Assembly: GCA_964007475.1 (NCBI GenBank)
Contig: OZ023273.1
Location: forward strand, 64,118,108-64,182,107
From: Hybos culiciformis
Taxonomy: Eukaryota; Arthropoda; Insecta; Diptera; Hybotidae
Length of the DNA: 64,000 nt
Reading direction: 5' to 3'
In this document: positions 62,623 through 64,000 of the stretch, piece after piece
Numbering within the stretch: the stretch's first letter is position 1
Layout of the letters: each line of letters opens with the position of its first letter
The notes under the pieces: generated by a model
Database searches by the model: none
What the model saw: only the letters and a program-made list of their open reading frames with translations
What the model was told of the DNA's origin: nothing
Position numbers and translations under genes: made by a program

Positions 62623-64000
62623 GTTCGTATTTTGCCAAAAATATGTTTAAAGTTATAACAACGAAGTATATGTGTAACAACTTTCAAATGAAAATCTATT
62701 GAGTAAAAAAAGTGATTCAAAAGCTTCTGTTTAGTTCTGTCAACTAGTATAGATTATCTAAAATAATTAAATGAGTAACACAAATTCTAACAGTACTATA
62801 GTTAAAATATAGTTTGCCTGTAATTGCGATTGTCACCTAAACAGTACATCTTTCAACTTTTTCAGCACAAAAAGTTTTCCTTACATAAACCATGTACCCT
62901 GTGTACATGTACTCTAGATAAGCATTGATAAGCATTGATTGAATCTTTCTAAACTTTAGATTGAATTTTTTTACTATCTTGATGAAGATATTAGTTGAAT
63001 AAATTACTGAAATTTAATTAGTTTATTAAAATCATGAAGTGTCTACCTTCTCTGCTGGCAGGATTTTTTTTATGCCAGTTAGGAAGGTAGGTGCATGACT
63101 GGAATGAGGAGAAAAAACAAAAACTATAAGTTATAAAACATTAAATTAAAAAATTAAAAAAAAAAATACCATGTAAAAAATAAAAATTATAGAAATCATA
63201 ATTGTATAAAGACACATCTTACAAATTTAAATGGGATACACAACAATTATCAACTATCAATATGAATATCGGTACTATCCAATGTAATCATTTATATTTG
63301 TATTATATTTATATTTATATTTATTTATATTTAATATTTAATAACTCGATTTACTGCATTTGTATAATTATGCAACATTTCTACATAATGAAAACTATAA
63401 AACAATTTGAATTTGTTATTAAATATTTTTATTTCTAAATCAAAACTAAAACAATAGAAAGTTTTCAATTATATTAAATCATTCAACTTAATTAAATTTA
63501 TTTGCAAAAATCAAAAAATGAAAAATATAATATATTCGAAATATGAAAATTTTACAGAGCTCATTAAATCTTTACATTATATAAATTTAAATATTTAAAT
63601 TCTACTTTAGCCAATTTTTAATTTATTTAAAATTTTTTAAAAAAATTAAACTGAATTTCATTTTACTTATTTTTTGTTAAAAATTTCTTAAATTTCTACA
63701 TAAACATCATTCTCATAAAGCTCCATATTTTTAATATAGTTATTTCTCAATTATGTAAATTTTCATAATGATTATAAAATTAATTAAACAAATGGAAATG
63801 CTTTATTTTTGATGAAAATTTTAATTCCTATTTAAAAACAATTTCTGAATTAGTATTAGTCCTCATTTATCTGACCCCATGGGAAAATAATGCAAATTGA
63901 AATCGAGGAAGTATTCGTTACGTTATGCATAGTTTATAAGTCATATGACCAGTAATGGACTATGATGCGAAGACAAGACGTTTTTCAAAAAAAAATAATT
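62623..64000. other. Downstream of arrestin exon 7, no further exon found
   Basis: I looked for the conserved second half of the arrestin C-domain (the L-A-S-T and final P-F strands) and saw nothing. The stretch is AT-rich with a TATATT simple run near 63295-63335. A short inverted repeat lies at 63042-63097 (CTACCTTCTCTGCTGGCAG matched by TGCCAGTTAGGAAGGTAG). Confidence 0.6.
62998..63003 (+). promoter_or_regulatory. Possible intronic polyadenylation signal AATAAA
   Basis: AATAAA lies about 300 bases after the in-frame TGA (62701) that follows exon 7 if the weak donor at 62623 is not used. It could end a short transcript. AATAAA is very common by chance in DNA this rich in A and T, so this is only suggestive. 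Confidence 0.2.

Noticed and set aside
62412..62720. 102-codon minus-strand frame
   Set aside because: It is the shadow of arrestin exon 7 on the other strand.

Overview
The window is very AT-rich eukaryotic DNA with long homopolymer runs, intron-split coding sequence and many small DNA-transposon derivatives. The only gene I can support is an arrestin with introns, and its relationship to Kurtz/visual arrestin-type proteins points to an arthropod, most likely an insect. I cannot fix the order. There are no operons, no bacterial features and no functional RNA gene that I can support.

Layout. Positions 1 to about 36,130 hold no recognisable gene. This stretch is non-coding DNA with at least nine repeat or foldback elements: a Tigger/pogo remnant with a piece of transposase (9728-10163), a CGCGGTTAT-motif element with 10-bp flanking repeats (15638-15909), a possible MITE (16042-16453), an element ending in GGGAGAGGGCTGGGTT (19882-20773), two foldbacks (23026-23130 and 23312-23463), an element with ends rich in GACTCGG (24663-25495), an element with GGTATTCTGGTCTAGA ends (28738-29437) and a small foldback (35138-35243).

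From about 36,134 to 62,622 on the plus strand lies a multi-exon arrestin. I trace seven coding exons, in phase across six introns: 36134/36269-36291, 40652-40819, 41364-41481, 42276-42423, 42977-43632, 60999-61154 and 62484-62622. The exons encode the arrestin N-domain, a roughly 195-residue asparagine-rich insertion at the interdomain hinge, and the first half of the C-domain. The rest of the C-domain is not found before the window ends. One intron uses a GC donor, and one intron is 17.4 kb long.

The 17.4-kb intron is crowded with repeats. It holds a near-identical 3.24-kb direct duplication (44639-47880 and 48562-51803) separated by a 681-bp block that contains a tRNA-like SINE head. Inside the duplicated block are nested transposon derivatives with TTAA and TA target sites. 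Further on are an array of about ten 40-45-bp palindromes with a 60-bp period (57301-58290), interrupted by a GC-rich nested foldback element (57755-58036), and a hAT-like MITE (59663-59999). A second hAT-type element with a perfect 8-bp target duplication (61339-61701) lies in the next intron.

The strongest points for a second look are the hinge insertion in the arrestin, the GC-AG intron, the palindrome array with its GC-rich insert, and the duplication, which is either a very young event or an assembly artefact. All coordinates and comparisons were made by eye; no alignment or database search was run.
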